Source of the DNA: Candidatus Minthomonas equi
GTDB lineage: Bacteria > Bacteroidota > Bacteroidia > Bacteroidales > UBA932
NCBI GenBank assembly: GCA_018064575.1
Contig: JAGHUZ010000219.1
Coordinates: 1-9,595, forward strand
Length of the DNA stretch: 9,595 nucleotides
Reading direction: 5' to 3'
Position 1 is the stretch's first letter. Each line of letters opens with the position of its first letter. The translations under genes and the position numbers were made by a program. Positions 7,978 to 9,595 of this stretch are shown one piece after another. The notes under the pieces are model-generated. The model was not told the origin of the DNA, searched no databases, and was given only the letters and a program-made list of their open reading frames with translations.

Positions 7978-8288
7978 AAGTAAAACTTAGCATCGAATAT
8001 TTCACCCGATGGGGAGAAAGTCTCTCCCTCATTTCCAATGACCGTAAATTTCCTATGACCTGGGAAGGAAACGGCATCTGGAGCATTACCTTCCCCCACT
8101 GTACCGCCTCCATTCTCTCGGATTACACTTACGTCGTAATGAAGGATGGATGCATTCTGAGGACGGAATGGAAACATCATCATTCAAAACTTTCCGGAGA
8201 AATTCACGATGTCTGGTTCGACTGTCCGTTCCCGGGATGCCCGTTTCCACGTGAGCATTCCGCAGCCATTTTCGACCGTCCCGGATTC
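7974..8288 (+). other. Single N-terminal CBM20-like starch-binding domain
   Basis: Residues 1-105 of the glucanotransferase carry the CBM20-like features: an opening strand, a WGESL segment, FPMTWEGNGIW, and a YTYVV strand near the end followed by an EW element. The loop that usually carries the LGxW pattern looks shortened, so one starch-binding tryptophan may be missing. The call is by eye and limited to this domain. Confidence 0.55.
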
Positions 8289-9595
8289 AGAGGGGCAGGC
8301 ACTGCCGTTCCGGTATTTTCATTGCGGAGCGCCGATGACTTCGGAATCGGTGATTTCAATGACTTGAAGATTCTGGTTGACTGGGCCTGCGCCACAGGGC
8401 AATGCATCATACAACTCCTTCCCATCAACGACACCACCCGAAATGGAGGATGGGAGGATTCATATCCTTACAGCCCCGTCAGCAGTTTCGCCCTTCATCC
8501 CCTCTATCTCAGACTCCAGAATCTCGGAATCAGGGAAACTGCGGCCTTCAAAAAGGAACAGAAAGCATTGAACTCCCTCGAACAAATCGATTATCCGAAG
8601 GTATTCAGAGCCAAGATGGCTTACATCAGAAAAGCATTCGAATCCCGCGCGGAAAAGGATATGGCCACTTCCGCATTCAAGAAGTTCGTGAAAACCAATT
8701 CCTTCTGGCTGGACGAATACTGCAGTTTCTGCGCCGGAAGAGATTCCCTCGAGACCGAATACTACTCGTGGATGCAGTATCATCTCGACAAGCAGCTTTC
8801 CGAAGTGGTGGAATATGCACGCAAACGCAATGTATTTTTCAAAGGGGACCTTCCCATCGGAGTCAGCGCACAAAGTGCGGAAGCACACTTTCACCCGGAA
8901 CTTTTCAACCTTGATTCCTGCGCCGGAGCTCCTCCGGATTACTTCAGCCGTGACGGGCAGAACTGGGGTTTCCCCACATATAACTGGGAAGCTATGGCGA
9001 AAAATGATTTCGCCTGGTGGAAAGCACGCCTGAGAAAAATGTCCGAGTATTTCGCAGCATTCAGAATCGACCACATTCTGGGCTTTTTCAGAATCTGGGA
9101 GATTCCGATTGAATTCACCAGCGGTATCGAAGGTCATTTCAATCCTGCACTTCCCTATACTCTGGACGAAATACTCGGAAAGGGGCTTCACGTAGAAGGA
9201 TTGTTCCACGAAGATTCGAGGCACCCGGGAATGTATCAACCCTACATCACCCCTGCTTCCGGAAATCTTCCGATGTGGCAGCAACAGGTTTTCGGTGATA
9301 TGTATAATGACTTTTTCTTCCACCGCCACGATGAATTCTGGAGAAAGAACGCTATGAAAAAACTTCCGGAACTGCTATCCTCCACAGGAATGCTCGCTTG
9401 CGGGGAAGATTTGGGAATGGTTCCAGACTGCGTTCCGACGGTTATGGAACACGAGAAGATACTTTCTCTAAAAATGAAGGGTATGGAGCAGGAAGGTGAC
9501 TGGAAATACCTGAGTGTCTGCGCCACTTCAAGTCACGATATGGATACCTTGAGAATGCAGTCACACGAAGACCCCGAACCGGAGGAATGCAGCAG
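7974..9595 (+). CDS. malQ: 4-alpha-glucanotransferase (GH77, DPE2-like, with N-terminal CBM20), 3' truncated
   Basis: This is a disproportionating enzyme that transfers alpha-1,4-glucan segments between maltodextrins. It is cytoplasmic (no signal peptide). The frame stays open for 540 codons to the window edge; the C-terminus is missing. Residues 1-105 resemble one CBM20 starch-binding domain (VKLSIEYFTRWGE to YTYVVMKDG, then RTEW). GH77 motifs follow: FGIGDFNDL (123-131), YPYSPVSSFALHP, GDLPIGVSAQSAE, AGAPPDYF with GQNWGFP, the nucleophile Asp366 in FRIDH, the acid/base Glu478 in GEDLG, and Asp522 in SHDMDT. All catalytic carboxylates are present. A long insert separates Asp366 from Glu478, as in DPE2 enzymes and unlike short bacterial amylomaltases. 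Most Bacteroides relatives have two CBM20 domains before the catalytic part; here only about 120 residues precede it, so one is absent. After SHDMDTLR the expected GWWEE-like motif reads MQSHEDP, a divergence. The start at 7974 is set by the beginning of the CBM20 strand. Confidence 0.93.
   Translation, partial: MKVKLSIEYFTRWGESLSLISNDRKFPMTWEGNGIWSITFPHCTASILSDYTYVVMKDGCILRTEWKHHHSKLSGEIHDVWFDCPFPGCPFPREHSAAIFDRPGFRGAGTAVPVFSLRSADDFGIGDFNDLKILVDWACATGQCIIQLLPINDTTRNGGWEDSYPYSPVSSFALHPLYLRLQNLGIRETAAFKKEQKALNSLEQIDYPKVFRAKMAYIRKAFESRAEKDMATSAFKKFVKTNSFWLDEYCSFCAGRDSLETEYYSWMQYHLDKQLSEVVEYARKRNVFFKGDLPIGVSAQSAEAHFHPELFNLDSCAGAPPDYFSRDGQNWGFPTYNWEAMAKNDFAWWKARLRKMSEYFAAFRIDHILGFFRIWEIPIEFTSGIEGHFNPALPYTLDEILGKGLHVEGLFHEDSRHPGMYQPYITPASGNLPMWQQQVFGDMYNDFFFHRHDEFWRKNAMKKLPELLSSTGMLACGEDLGMVPDCVPTVMEHEKILSLKMKGMEQEGDWKYLSVCATSSHDMDTLRMQSHEDPEPEECS

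Noticed and set aside
8402..8914. Plus-strand open frame of 170 codons inside the glucanotransferase gene
   Set aside because: It is an out-of-frame shadow, with low-complexity content and no domain, of a gene with clear GH77 motifs.
8460..9329. Long minus-strand open frame of 289 codons
   Set aside because: It is the antisense of the GH77 catalytic region, whose motifs are all intact on the plus strand. The translation shows no recognisable domain.

Overview
The window reads as one dense plus-strand gene train from a Bacteroidota genome, most likely of the order Bacteroidales. The evidence is the gene content: a TonB-dependent receptor, a DUF4876-type lipoprotein, an S46 dipeptidyl peptidase, and a GH77 enzyme of the CBM20-bearing DPE2 type. 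Start codons without clear Shine-Dalgarno motifs and the moderate GC content fit as well. I cannot place the genus from sequence alone.

Layout: (1) 1-986, the C-terminal part of an outer-membrane TonB-dependent receptor, cut by the window edge; (2) 983-2218, a DUF4876-like lipoprotein overlapping it by ATGA; (3) 2223-3824, an outer-membrane beta-barrel protein resembling DUF6850; (4) 3830-5821, an inner-membrane polyferredoxin with paired CxxxCP motifs, two 4Fe-4S ferredoxin motifs and a long C-terminal extension that starts with a degenerate heavy-metal-associated (HMA) domain; (5) 5836-7977, a secreted S46 dipeptidyl peptidase of the DPP7 type; (6) 7974-9595, the first 540 residues of a 4-alpha-glucanotransferase, running off the right edge. 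Junctions range from 4-base overlaps to a 14-base gap. There is no room for a separate promoter between genes except inside coding sequence, and no stretch over 300 bases lacks a gene. I saw no RNA gene, mobile element, CRISPR array or terminator.

How the genes may work together: genes 1-4 look like a functional unit that spans the envelope. It has an energised outer-membrane receptor, a probably lipid-anchored and possibly surface-exposed partner, a second outer-membrane barrel, and an inner-membrane electron-transfer protein carrying a metal-chaperone-like domain. The most economical hypothesis is uptake of a metal, metal chelate or similar cofactor, followed by redox processing at the inner membrane. 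This is inference. The substrate is not visible in the sequence, and the DUF4876 and DUF6850 partners have no function I can state. Genes 5 and 6 are recognisable housekeeping or nutrient genes (dipeptide release from peptides; maltodextrin or glycogen remodelling). They share the strand and tight spacing but need not share the function of genes 1-4.
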